A stretch of 11,951 nucleotides of DNA from an uncultured Collinsella sp. Lineage in GTDB: Bacteria > Actinomycetota > Coriobacteriia > Coriobacteriales > Coriobacteriaceae. Of this stretch, positions 6,634-11,951 are shown one piece after another. The position numbers and the translations under genes are program-made. The notes beneath the pieces were generated by a model, which saw only the letters and a list, made by a program, of their open reading frames with translations, was not told the DNA's origin and made no database searches. Each line of letters begins with the position of its first letter. The stretch's first letter is position 1. The stretch lies in contig CAJLAN010000031.1 in NCBI GenBank assembly GCA_905204635.1, forward strand, positions 1 through 11,951, given 5' to 3'.

Positions 6634-6684
6634 AAATGATTTTTCTGGGACGGGGATTAAAGAATCATTTTAGTCTCCGTTCCC
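6634..6684 (-). repeat. GTCCC-core element, copy 3 (arms AAATGATT/AATCATTT)
   Basis: AAATGATT (6634-6641) and AATCATTT (6663-6670) are perfect inverted arms around 21 bases. GGGACGGGGA in that centre (6647-6656) can pair with TCTCCGTTCCC downstream (6674-6684), which gives interleaved helices. On the minus strand the centre reads TTTAATCCCCGTCCCAG, close to the core of copies 1 and 2 (TTTAGGAACGTCCCCAG in copy 2). It starts 22 bases after the stop of the preceding gene. Confidence 0.6.
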
Positions 6685-6775
6685 GTCGCGAGCGTAAGGC
6701 GGACAAAACGCCCCCGTTCGCGAACAGTTCTGTCACCTTGGCGACGTGCGTGGCGCGCACCTGCAGTTTCGCAGC

Positions 6776-6781
6776 CATAAT
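6776..6781 (+). promoter_or_regulatory. Candidate -10 box of the two-component operon
   Basis: CATAAT matches five of six consensus bases and lies 34 bases before the regulator's ATG. No convincing -35 is seen at 16-18 bases, so it would need an activator or a sigma factor with other preferences. The remaining part of 6685-6815 shows no other feature. Confidence 0.35.
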
Positions 6782-6815
6782 GGTGGCAAGACAACCAAGA
6801 GGGGGAGCGGAATCC

Positions 6816-7487
6816 ATGGCGCTAATCTATATCGTTGAGGACGACGAGCCCATTCGTCGCGAGCTTGTCGACATCCTTGCCCGCGCCGGGTTTGAGGTCG
6901 AGGCCTGCGAATCGTTTGAGCACGTCTCGCGCGATATTCTCGCCGCCGCGCCCGACCTGGTGCTGCTCGACCTCACACTCCCTGTCAAAGACGGCCAGCA
7001 CATCTGCCATGAGGTCCGTCGCGAATCCGAGGTCCCCATCATCGTCCTCACGTCGCGCACGACCGAGATTGACGAGGTCATGGCCATGACGCTCGGCGCA
7101 GATGACTTTGTTCCCAAGCCCTACAGCGCCCGTGTGCTCGTGGCGCGCATCAACGCACTACTGCGTCGCACCGCGGCGGCGGGCGAGCGCAGCACGCTCG
7201 TCCACAAGGGACTGGAGCTCGACCTCGCACGCTCCATGGTCACCAACACGCAAACGGGCACCAGCACCGAGCTCACCAAAAACGAGCTGCGTATCCTCTC
7301 GTTGCTTCTGAGCCGCGCGGGCAAGATCGTCTCGCGCTCGGCCATCATGCAGGACCTGTGGGACTCCGATGCCTTCGTGGACGACAATACGCTCACCGTC
7401 AACATCAACCGCCTGCGTACCACGCTCGAAAAAATCGGCATCAAGGGGTATTTGACGACGCATCGCGGCCAAGGCTATTCGGTCTAG
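6816..7487 (+). CDS. OmpR/PhoB-type response regulator
   Basis: A 223-residue DNA-binding response regulator. The receiver domain (1-118) begins MALIYIVEDDE with acidic residues E8, D9 and D10, has the phosphate-accepting D52 in LVLLDLTLPVKDG, the switch T79 in VLTS, and K101 in FVPKPYS. The winged-helix output domain (about 125-223) ends with the usual NTLTVNINRLRTTLE and HRGQGYSV. All catalytic residues are present. The ATG at 6816 is chosen because the receiver beta-1 strand starts there and GGGGGAG lies upstream; the frame is open from 6636 but would add 60 residues of translated repeat. The kinase gene starts nine bases after its stop, so the pair form an operon. The sequence style resembles BceR-like regulators of cell-envelope stress, but targets are not visible. 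Confidence 0.95.
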   Translation: MALIYIVEDDEPIRRELVDILARAGFEVEACESFEHVSRDILAAAPDLVLLDLTLPVKDGQHICHEVRRESEVPIIVLTSRTTEIDEVMAMTLGADDFVPKPYSARVLVARINALLRRTAAAGERSTLVHKGLELDLARSMVTNTQTGTSTELTKNELRILSLLLSRAGKIVSRSAIMQDLWDSDAFVDDNTLTVNINRLRTTLEKIGIKGYLTTHRGQGYSV

Positions 7488-7496
7488 GGGCCGGCT

Positions 7497-8540
7497 ATGT
7501 CGTTTGGCAAGTTCTTTAAAGATGCGCTGCTTCCCGTCGCCGTGTGGACGTGCGGCGTGCTGCTGAGCTGCTTTGTGCTGACGGTCGCCGGTGCTTCGAC
7601 ATCTATTGTGGTCGTGGCGGTCGGCGTGTCCTTTATCTTTGGTATGCTCGGCATCGTGGTCGAGTACGCGCGCCGTCGCCGTTTTCTGCGTCAGCTGGAG
7701 CGTGCGGCCGAGGAGCTCGAGAGTCCCGCATGGGTGCAGGAGATGGTGCAATGCCCGACCTATGCCGAGGGCGAGCTCGAGTACGAGGTCTTGCGTCGCG
7801 TGGGCAAAGCTGCTTGCGACGAGGTTGCCGAAGGCCGGCGTCAGACCGATGACTATCGCGACTATATCGAGAGCTGGGTCCACGAGGCCAAGCTGCCCCT
7901 GGCGGCGGCCCACCTGATTTTGGAAAACCTGGACGGCAGCGAAGACGACCTGTCGCGCGTGGATGACCTGGGCCGTGAGCTGGCTCGCGTGGAGCGCTAT
8001 ATCGACCAGGCACTGTACTACGCGCGCTCGGAAGTCGTGGAGCGGGACTACCTGATTCGCCGCTGGGATCTCAAGACCTTGGTGACGGGCGCGATTAAAG
8101 CCAACGCGCGCGAGCTCATCGCGGCGCACGTGGCCCCGGTGTGCGAGAACCTCGACTTTGAGGTCTTTACCGACGAGAAGTGGCTCGAGTTTATCTTGGG
8201 GCAGCTCATCCAGAACAGCATTAAATACGCGTGCGAGGACGGCGCGAAGATCGTGTTTTCGGGCGCGTTGCTGGACGAGGGTCTGGCGAGTGAGCGCATT
8301 GAGCTCACTGTTGCCGATAACGGCTGCGGCGTGAGTGCGGCAGACCTGCCAAGCGTGTTCGAGAAGGGCTTTACCGGCGACAACGGCCGCACCACCAAGC
8401 GCGCAACGGGCATCGGCCTCTATCTGGTGGCACGCCTGTGCTCCAAGATGGGCATCGACGTCACCGCGGCATCCGAGCCCGGCAAAGGCTTTGTCGTCAC
8501 GTTTGCCTTCTCGACCAACAAGTTTCAATACTTTGAGTAG
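7497..8540 (+). CDS. Sensor histidine kinase, intramembrane-sensing (BceS-like) type
   Basis: A 347-residue kinase partner of the preceding regulator. Two hydrophobic helices (about 12-32 and 35-56) are joined by only a few residues and followed by YARRRR, so there is essentially no extracytoplasmic sensor domain. The phosphorylated histidine is H129 in the segment SWVHEAKLPL; WVHExKxP is characteristic of BceS/GraS-type kinases. The ATP-binding domain has the N box in QLIQNSIKYA, the G1 box DNGCGV, an F box VFEKGF and the G2 box TGIGLYLV. The catalytic signatures are complete. Start ATG at 7497 has AGGGG at 7486-7490. Such kinases usually work with a BceAB-type ABC transporter that senses cell-wall-active peptides; none is in this window, as hipBA follows instead. 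That functional assignment is inference from architecture. Confidence 0.94.
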   Translation: MSFGKFFKDALLPVAVWTCGVLLSCFVLTVAGASTSIVVVAVGVSFIFGMLGIVVEYARRRRFLRQLERAAEELESPAWVQEMVQCPTYAEGELEYEVLRRVGKAACDEVAEGRRQTDDYRDYIESWVHEAKLPLAAAHLILENLDGSEDDLSRVDDLGRELARVERYIDQALYYARSEVVERDYLIRRWDLKTLVTGAIKANARELIAAHVAPVCENLDFEVFTDEKWLEFILGQLIQNSIKYACEDGAKIVFSGALLDEGLASERIELTVADNGCGVSAADLPSVFEKGFTGDNGRTTKRATGIGLYLVARLCSKMGIDVTAASEPGKGFVVTFAFSTNKFQYFE

Positions 8541-8582
8541 TCGTCGCGGTGTAACGTCCCGGAGCGTCATTCACGTTAAGAC

Positions 8583-8604
8583 AATTATCCCAAACGGGAT
8601 AATT
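8583..8604. promoter_or_regulatory. HipB operator O1
   Basis: AATTATCCC and GGGATAATT (9-bp arms) flank AAAC. The TATCC...GGATA half-sites are those of E. coli HipB operators, here with a 6-base gap rather than 8. The central 20 bases are the exact reverse complement of those of O2. Confidence 0.8.
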
Positions 8605-8615
8605 CCATCATGATG

Positions 8616-8624
8616 TGCTATGAT
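8616..8624 (+). promoter_or_regulatory. Extended -10 promoter of hipBA
   Basis: TGC followed by TATGAT (8619-8624; 5 of 6 matches) makes an extended -10 that runs into operator O2. The -35 position (about 8596-8601) falls in operator O1, so HipB bound to either operator would block polymerase. Predicted start of RNA near 8631. Confidence 0.6.
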
Positions 8625-8647
8625 TATCCCGTTTGGGATAATCATAG
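8618..8647. promoter_or_regulatory. HipB operator O2
   Basis: CTATGATTATCCC (8618-8630) and GGGATAATCATAG (8635-8647) form perfect 13-bp arms around GTTT. It overlaps the -10 box and abuts the hipB ribosome site (AGGGGA, 8646-8651). Centre-to-centre distance to O1 is 39 bases. Confidence 0.82.
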
Positions 8648-8656
8648 GGGATTAGC

Positions 8657-8902
8657 ATGCAAGACTGGAATGAGCGAACGATTTTTGACCCAGCTGAACT
8701 CGGTGCATATTTGCGTGAGCGCCGGAAGAAGCTCGGTTATACCCAACGCGATGTGGCTGATTTCAACCAGTGCAGTTTGCGCTTTGTGAGCGAGCTTGAG
8801 CGTGGAAAGGCGGGTGCCAATCTTCGCCAAACCCTTCAAATCGCTAACAGCTTGGGGGTCGATTTGATCCTGAGGGAGAGGGGCGACGGCTCATGGCATT
8901 AA
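8657..8902 (+). CDS. hipB: HipB-type antitoxin, XRE helix-turn-helix
   Basis: An 81-residue DNA-binding antitoxin that represses its own operon and neutralises HipA. The helix-turn-helix covers about 14-70: LGAYLRERRKKLGYTQRDVAD, then SLRFVSELERGKAG and the helix LRQTLQIANSLGVDLIL. It is slightly shorter than E. coli HipB (88 residues). It ends GDGSWH, so a tryptophan stands near the C-terminus, as in the E. coli protein where a terminal Trp matters for stability and toxin contact. Start ATG 8657 has AGGGGA five bases upstream. The stop codon overlaps the hipA start (8893-8902), the usual coupled arrangement. Confidence 0.93.
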   Translation: MQDWNERTIFDPAELGAYLRERRKKLGYTQRDVADFNQCSLRFVSELERGKAGANLRQTLQIANSLGVDLILRERGDGSWH

Positions 8903-10182
8903 AGGTTTATCGTGAGTATCGGGGAACGTTTGAGCTGGTCGGAGAATTTGAGAGGGCCGACCCCGTAAACGAGACGTTTGCATATGATGAGGGATATCTT
9001 GAACGCGACGATGCTGCCGCACTCTCAGCTTCTCTTCCCTTGCGACATGAGCCATATGCCAGCAATGAGTTTTCGGCCTTCTTTTCGGGCATGCTTCCCG
9101 AGGGCCCGGTTCGGCATGAGCTGTCGATGCGTTTTCAAATCCCCCAGTCAGACTATTTATCGATGCTCGAGCGTTTGGGCGATGAGTGCGTTGGTGCCTT
9201 GAGGTTTCTCGGCGATGAGAAATCGAGCTACGATCCGGGCTATCGTCCTCTGCAAGACGAGGATTTTGAGGCACTTTCTAAGGCGGAAGTGTTTGAGATT
9301 GCAAATGATATGCAGGATTCGAGGCTGTCGTTGGCGGGCGCTCAGTCTAAAACCGGTTGGTTTTTACCGCGCGGTAAAGATGCAAAAAAGGCCGGGTCGG
9401 GGGATTGGATGCTGCCGCTCGGCTCTGCCCCCTCGACTCACATAGTCAAGATTGCTTCAACTAAACATCCGGATTTGCCGTTCAACGAATTAATTTGCAT
9501 GACGGCAGCGTCTGCTGCTGGGCTTGAAATTGCCCGTTCAGAAGCTTCGGATACGATTCCTGGTGCGTTCTTTTCCGAGCGTTATGACAGAATCTGGAGC
9601 AATGAGCCGCCGTCGATGAGCGGATTCGATGTGCCTCTGAGGCTGCATCAGGAGGATTTTTGCCAAGCGGTTGGCTGGCCTTCGTATATGAAATACGAGA
9701 CACGTCCCGATAGCTGCTATATGGCTCTTTGCGGCCGATTGATAAGAGAGCAATCGTCTAACGTAATTGCTGATACTCAAATGTTCGCTCGTCAGGTAAT
9801 GGTCGATTATGCGTTGGGGAATTGCGACTCGCATCTCAAGAACCATTCGTTTCTTTATAGTCCGAGTTGGCGGGAAAAGAGGTTGGCCCCTGCATACGAT
9901 ATTGTTTGCACGACGATAATGGGATACGACCATAATCTTGGGATTGATATTGGGGATCACCGGGTGATCGATGGGGTGACTCCTGAAGATTTCGAATTCA
10001 TGTCTCAAGATTTGCATCTGCCACTCAAGATGATCAAGAACATCGCGGCGGAAGTGGCTGAAGAGGTGTCTGCCCAGCTTACAGAACTTGCCTCTGCAAC
10101 CGGAGATTTGGGTCGGGTCGCTCTGAAAATTCAGACGGATTCCGTTGAGAGAATGAGGGTTCTGGAGCAATTCTCAGCCTAA
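8893..10182 (+). CDS. hipA: HipA-type serine/threonine kinase toxin
   Basis: The protein is 429 residues, close to E. coli HipA (440). The E. coli enzyme phosphorylates glutamyl-tRNA synthetase, stops translation and causes dormancy. The N-terminal subdomain (about 1-105) carries NEFSAFFSGMLPEGPVR and LGDECVGALRF. The kinase core has RLSLAGAQSKT at 144-154, with S146 at the position of the autophosphorylated S150 of E. coli. It also has THIVK with the ATP-contacting K186, ERYDR near 229-233, and LHQEDFCQAVG. The catalytic loop GNCDSHLKNHS has D312, K316 and N317, and the metal-binding D336 is in AYDI. It therefore looks active. The start ATG lies inside hipB; GAGAGGGG lies about nine bases before it. 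Base composition and codon choice (ATT, TTT, AGA, ATA) are clearly AT-richer than the flanking genes, which suggests transfer. The substrate in this host is unknown. Confidence 0.95.
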   Translation: MALKVYREYRGTFELVGEFERADPVNETFAYDEGYLERDDAAALSASLPLRHEPYASNEFSAFFSGMLPEGPVRHELSMRFQIPQSDYLSMLERLGDECVGALRFLGDEKSSYDPGYRPLQDEDFEALSKAEVFEIANDMQDSRLSLAGAQSKTGWFLPRGKDAKKAGSGDWMLPLGSAPSTHIVKIASTKHPDLPFNELICMTAASAAGLEIARSEASDTIPGAFFSERYDRIWSNEPPSMSGFDVPLRLHQEDFCQAVGWPSYMKYETRPDSCYMALCGRLIREQSSNVIADTQMFARQVMVDYALGNCDSHLKNHSFLYSPSWREKRLAPAYDIVCTTIMGYDHNLGIDIGDHRVIDGVTPEDFEFMSQDLHLPLKMIKNIAAEVAEEVSAQLTELASATGDLGRVALKIQTDSVERMRVLEQFSA

Positions 10183-10187
10183 AGCAA

Positions 10188-10216
10188 AGCGGGGCCACCG
10201 TAATGGTGGTCCCGCT
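10188..10216. terminator. Bidirectional terminator between hipA and uspA
   Basis: AGCGGGGCCACC (10188-10199) pairs with GGTGGTCCCGCT (10205-10216), one G-T wobble, over GTAAT. It starts five bases after the hipA stop. On the minus strand the stem is followed by TTTGCTTT, so it can also end uspA transcription; on the plus strand there is no T-tract. Confidence 0.7.
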
Positions 10217-10224
10217 CTTGGAAG

Positions 10225-10249
10225 ACTTGGGCACGTGGGCTTGCGCTCC
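10225..10249 (+). repeat. Fragment related to the 5694-5812 palindrome
   Basis: ACTTGGG (10225-10231) and GGCTTGCGCTCC (10238-10249) match 5783-5789 and 5801-5812 (GGCTTGTGCTCC, one difference) in the same order, with a shorter distance between them. It looks like a degraded or deleted copy of the same intergenic repeat. Confidence 0.4.
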
Positions 10250-10272
10250 GCGATGCGTTAGGCGTACGTTTG

Positions 10273-10710
10273 CTACTTCACGACCAAGATGTCGCAGTCG
10301 GTGTTGCGCAGCAGGAACGTCGAAATCGAGCCCAGGAGCGCATACTTGATCGAGGACAGACCGCGAGCGCCGCAGAGCACCAGGTCGGGCTTGACCACGT
10401 CGAGCATCTCGTCCTTGAGCGTCTCGCGAATACGGCCGGCGCGAATCATAACCTCGACCTCGGGAATATCGGGATTGGCCTTGGCCTCTTCGAGTTGCTT
10501 GGCGATGGAGTTCTTAAATGCCTCCTCTAGGCCGTTGACCAGATCGACCGGATAGGAACCGGCGCTCTCGAGTGCCGTGGAATCGATGACGTGGCCGATA
10601 ATCAGCTTGGCGCCGTTGTTCGCGGCGACCTTGATGGCGCGTGCGAGCACAAAATCCTGCTGCTCAGTACCGTCGAGTGAAACAAATACCTTGGTATAGC
10701 CCTCGTTCAT
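10273..10710 (-). CDS. Universal stress protein, ATP-binding type
   Basis: A 145-residue single-domain UspA-family protein. The family forms cytoplasmic dimers that bind ATP or other nucleotides and help cells survive stress or growth arrest; the exact activity differs between members. Beta-1 KVFVSLDGTEQ contains the conserved D13. The nucleotide loop is complete: G114-A-R-G117, nine residues, then G127-S128 (the Gx2Gx9GS/T pattern), which marks the ATP-binding subgroup. It ends CDILVVK as is usual. The start ATG at 10710-10708 has AAGGAGG five bases upstream. The gene is monocistronic, convergent with hipA and divergent from uppP. Its promoter must lie in 10711-10830; TATAAC (10805-10800, minus strand) and GATAAA (10791-10786) are candidates without good -35 boxes. 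Confidence 0.93.
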   Translation of the reverse strand: MNEGYTKVFVSLDGTEQQDFVLARAIKVAANNGAKLIIGHVIDSTALESAGSYPVDLVNGLEEAFKNSIAKQLEEAKANPDIPEVEVMIRAGRIRETLKDEMLDVVKPDLVLCGARGLSSIKYALLGSISTFLLRNTDCDILVVK

Positions 10711-10804
10711 GGTTTCCTCCTTGGTCTATCGCACGGGCGCGGGGCTCGTGCGTCGGGCGGGCGCGGATGCGTGACCGCCGGACACTTTATCTTGTTGCAG
10801 TTAT

Positions 10805-10820
10805 ACCCAAGGATTTGGGT
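10805..10820. repeat. Inverted repeat ACCCAA-N4-TTGGGT in uspA/uppP gap
   Basis: ACCCAA (10805-10810) and TTGGGT (10815-10820) flank GGAT. It overlaps a possible TATAAC box of uspA on the minus strand, so it may be an operator; it could also be a short hairpin. Confidence 0.4.
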
Positions 10821-10825
10821 TTGAC

Positions 10826-10857
10826 CGCTCGCAATTCTGTGAACGGGCGAGTTTTTT
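10826..10857 (+). terminator. Terminator-like hairpin with T6 upstream of uppP
   Basis: CGCTCG (10826-10831) pairs with CGGGCG (10844-10849), one wobble, with a small inner TTC/GAA helix. AG and six T (10852-10857) follow. It precedes the likely uppP -10 box, so it probably shields uppP from upstream plus-strand transcription. It would act as an attenuator only if a promoter lies further upstream. Confidence 0.4.
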
Positions 10858-10890
10858 GGTAAGGGTAGGCGCAGGCGCGCCGCCAACGGT

Positions 10891-10899
10891 TATGATAAT
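10891..10899 (+). promoter_or_regulatory. Candidate -10 of uppP
   Basis: TATGATAAT contains two overlapping near-consensus boxes, TATGAT (10891-10896) and GATAAT (10894-10899), each 5 of 6. No clear -35 is seen. RNA would start near 10905, downstream of all upstream in-frame start codons (10856, 10892, 10898), which supports the TTG start at 10961. Confidence 0.5.
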
Positions 10900-10960
10900 G
10901 GGACATCGCCCGCACCGTCCGCAGAACAACTATCGGTGGGTGTCTAACGGGGGGGTCCCT

Positions 10961-11935
10961 TTGGATATCATTGAGCTTCTAAAATCTGCCTTCATGGGCC
11001 TAGTCGAGGGCATTACCGAATGGCTGCCTGTTTCGTCGACCGGTCACATGATCTTGGTGGACGAGTTCGTCAAGATGAACGTGAGCGAGACGTTCTGGAA
11101 TATGTTCCTGGTCGTGATTCAGCTTGGCGCCATTTTGGCCGTCTGCGTCCTGTTCTTCTACGACCTCAACCCGTTTTCTCCCAGCAAGGGCAAGGAGGGC
11201 CGTCGCGACACCTGGGTGCTGTGGGGCAAGATTGTGCTCGGCTGCATTCCCGCCGCGGCGATCGGTCTGCCGCTTAACGACTGGATGGAGGAGCATTTCT
11301 ATAATGCTCCCGTCGTGGCGCTGGCGCTCATTGTGTACGGCGTGCTGTTTATTGTGATCGAGAACTGGCGCGCGAACAAGCGCGACCAGGCTGCTCTTGC
11401 CGGTTCGTTTGGTTCGAGTGCCATGGTGGCGGGCGGACGCCCCGCTGGTGCGCATTTTGCCACTCCCGCTGCGGCTGCCGCTTCAGACGATGACGATAAC
11501 CTGGACTTTGGCTCCATCACTACGCTCGAGGATCTGAGCTGGAAGACCGCGCTGGGTATCGGTTGCTTCCAAGTGCTTTCGCTGATTCCGGGCACATCGC
11601 GCTCCGGCTCCACGATCATCGGCGGCCTGCTGCTGGGCTGCACGCGCTCGGTGGCGTCTAAGTTCACGTTCTTCCTGGCCATTCCCGTCATGTTTGGTGC
11701 GAGTGCGCTCAAGCTGGTCAAGTACTTTATTAAGGGCGGCACGTTCGGCACCAACGAAATCGCCATCCTGGGCGTGGGCTGCGTCGTCGCCTTTGTGGTG
11801 TCGCTCATTGCCATCAAGTGGCTTATGGGCTTCGTGCGGCGTCACGACTTTAAGTGCTTCGGCGTCTACCGCATCATCCTGGGCATCGTGGTTCTCGCGT
11901 ACTTCTTTGTCCTGGAGCCGATGCTCGGCCTCTAA
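10961..11935 (+). CDS. uppP: Undecaprenyl-diphosphate phosphatase (UppP/BacA), TTG start
   Basis: A 324-residue integral membrane enzyme that removes one phosphate from undecaprenyl diphosphate, recycling the lipid carrier of cell-wall synthesis; extra UppP gives bacitracin resistance. The family opening DIIELLKSAFMGLVEGITEW begins right after TTG at 10961, which has seven G (10949-10955) five bases upstream. The frame is open from 10856, but the extra 35 residues are unlike the family and probably lie upstream of the transcript start. Active-site parts are present: E16 and E20 in EGITE, H29 in VSSTGHM, and PGTSRSGST at 210-218 with R214. Family members are usually about 260-290 residues. Here residues 137-190 form an extra hydrophilic Ala/Gly/Asp-rich stretch with AAAAASDDDD between two transmembrane helices. 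It is divergent from uspA. The last 16 bases of the window hold only the start of the next gap. Confidence 0.95.
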   Translation: MDIIELLKSAFMGLVEGITEWLPVSSTGHMILVDEFVKMNVSETFWNMFLVVIQLGAILAVCVLFFYDLNPFSPSKGKEGRRDTWVLWGKIVLGCIPAAAIGLPLNDWMEEHFYNAPVVALALIVYGVLFIVIENWRANKRDQAALAGSFGSSAMVAGGRPAGAHFATPAAAAASDDDDNLDFGSITTLEDLSWKTALGIGCFQVLSLIPGTSRSGSTIIGGLLLGCTRSVASKFTFFLAIPVMFGASALKLVKYFIKGGTFGTNEIAILGVGCVVAFVVSLIAIKWLMGFVRRHDFKCFGVYRIILGIVVLAYFFVLEPMLGL

Positions 11936-11951
11936 CTTAGTTGACGCTGCG

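Noticed and set aside
7158..8570. 470-residue open frame antisense to the regulator and kinase genes
   Set aside because: It spans two genes with full catalytic motifs on the plus strand and shows no recognisable domain itself.
8551..8578. TAACGT/ACGTTA inverted repeat and AACGTCCC resemblance to the repeat core after the kinase gene
   Set aside because: Arms are only six bases with a 15-base gap, there are no core-flanking arms and no T-tract; chance is likely.
1..10182. Link between HipA (targets GltX in E. coli) and gluQ, a GltX paralogue, in one window
   Set aside because: They are more than 8 kb apart with unrelated genes between, and hipBA looks inserted; co-occurrence is best taken as coincidence.

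Overview
The window looks like chromosomal DNA of a gut actinobacterium of the class Coriobacteriia, most probably Collinsella or a close relative. This rests on high GC, GC-ending codons, the kinds of proteins present, and short GTCCC-containing inverted repeats between genes. The genus is an inference from style, not from a database match.

Left to right: a 3'-truncated gluQ (tRNA-Asp queuosine glutamylation) runs leftwards off the edge, with a promoter placed for a leaderless mRNA. A structured 430-base gap follows (a 13-bp-stem hairpin, a possible pseudoknot, one GTCCC-core repeat). Next come a secreted or membrane DUF2207 protein with a glycine-rich tail, a convergent GNAT acetyltransferase with a second repeat copy between them, and a stand-alone purH for the last two steps of IMP synthesis. 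Behind purH lie a perfect hairpin, a ~100-base imperfect palindrome, and a terminator that overlaps the promoter of the next gene. That gene encodes a short protein resembling a reduced class IV aminotransferase. After a third repeat copy comes a two-gene two-component system: an OmpR-type regulator and an intramembrane-sensing kinase of the cell-envelope-stress (BceS-like) kind.

Directly behind the kinase sits a hipBA toxin-antitoxin module. It is AT-richer than its surroundings and has two inverted, palindromic operators, so it looks like an acquired insertion. A bidirectional terminator separates it from a leftward universal stress protein gene. Finally uppP (undecaprenyl-diphosphate phosphatase) runs rightwards, probably from a TTG codon, and carries an unusual Ala/Asp-rich insert.

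The genes are mostly independent single-gene units. The clear operons are the two-component pair and hipBA. No new multi-gene system is evident. The most interesting unexplained signals are intergenic: three dispersed elements that share a core but have different self-complementary arms, the long palindrome family, and the structured gap upstream of the DUF2207 gene. I saw no tRNA, rRNA, CRISPR array or insertion sequence.
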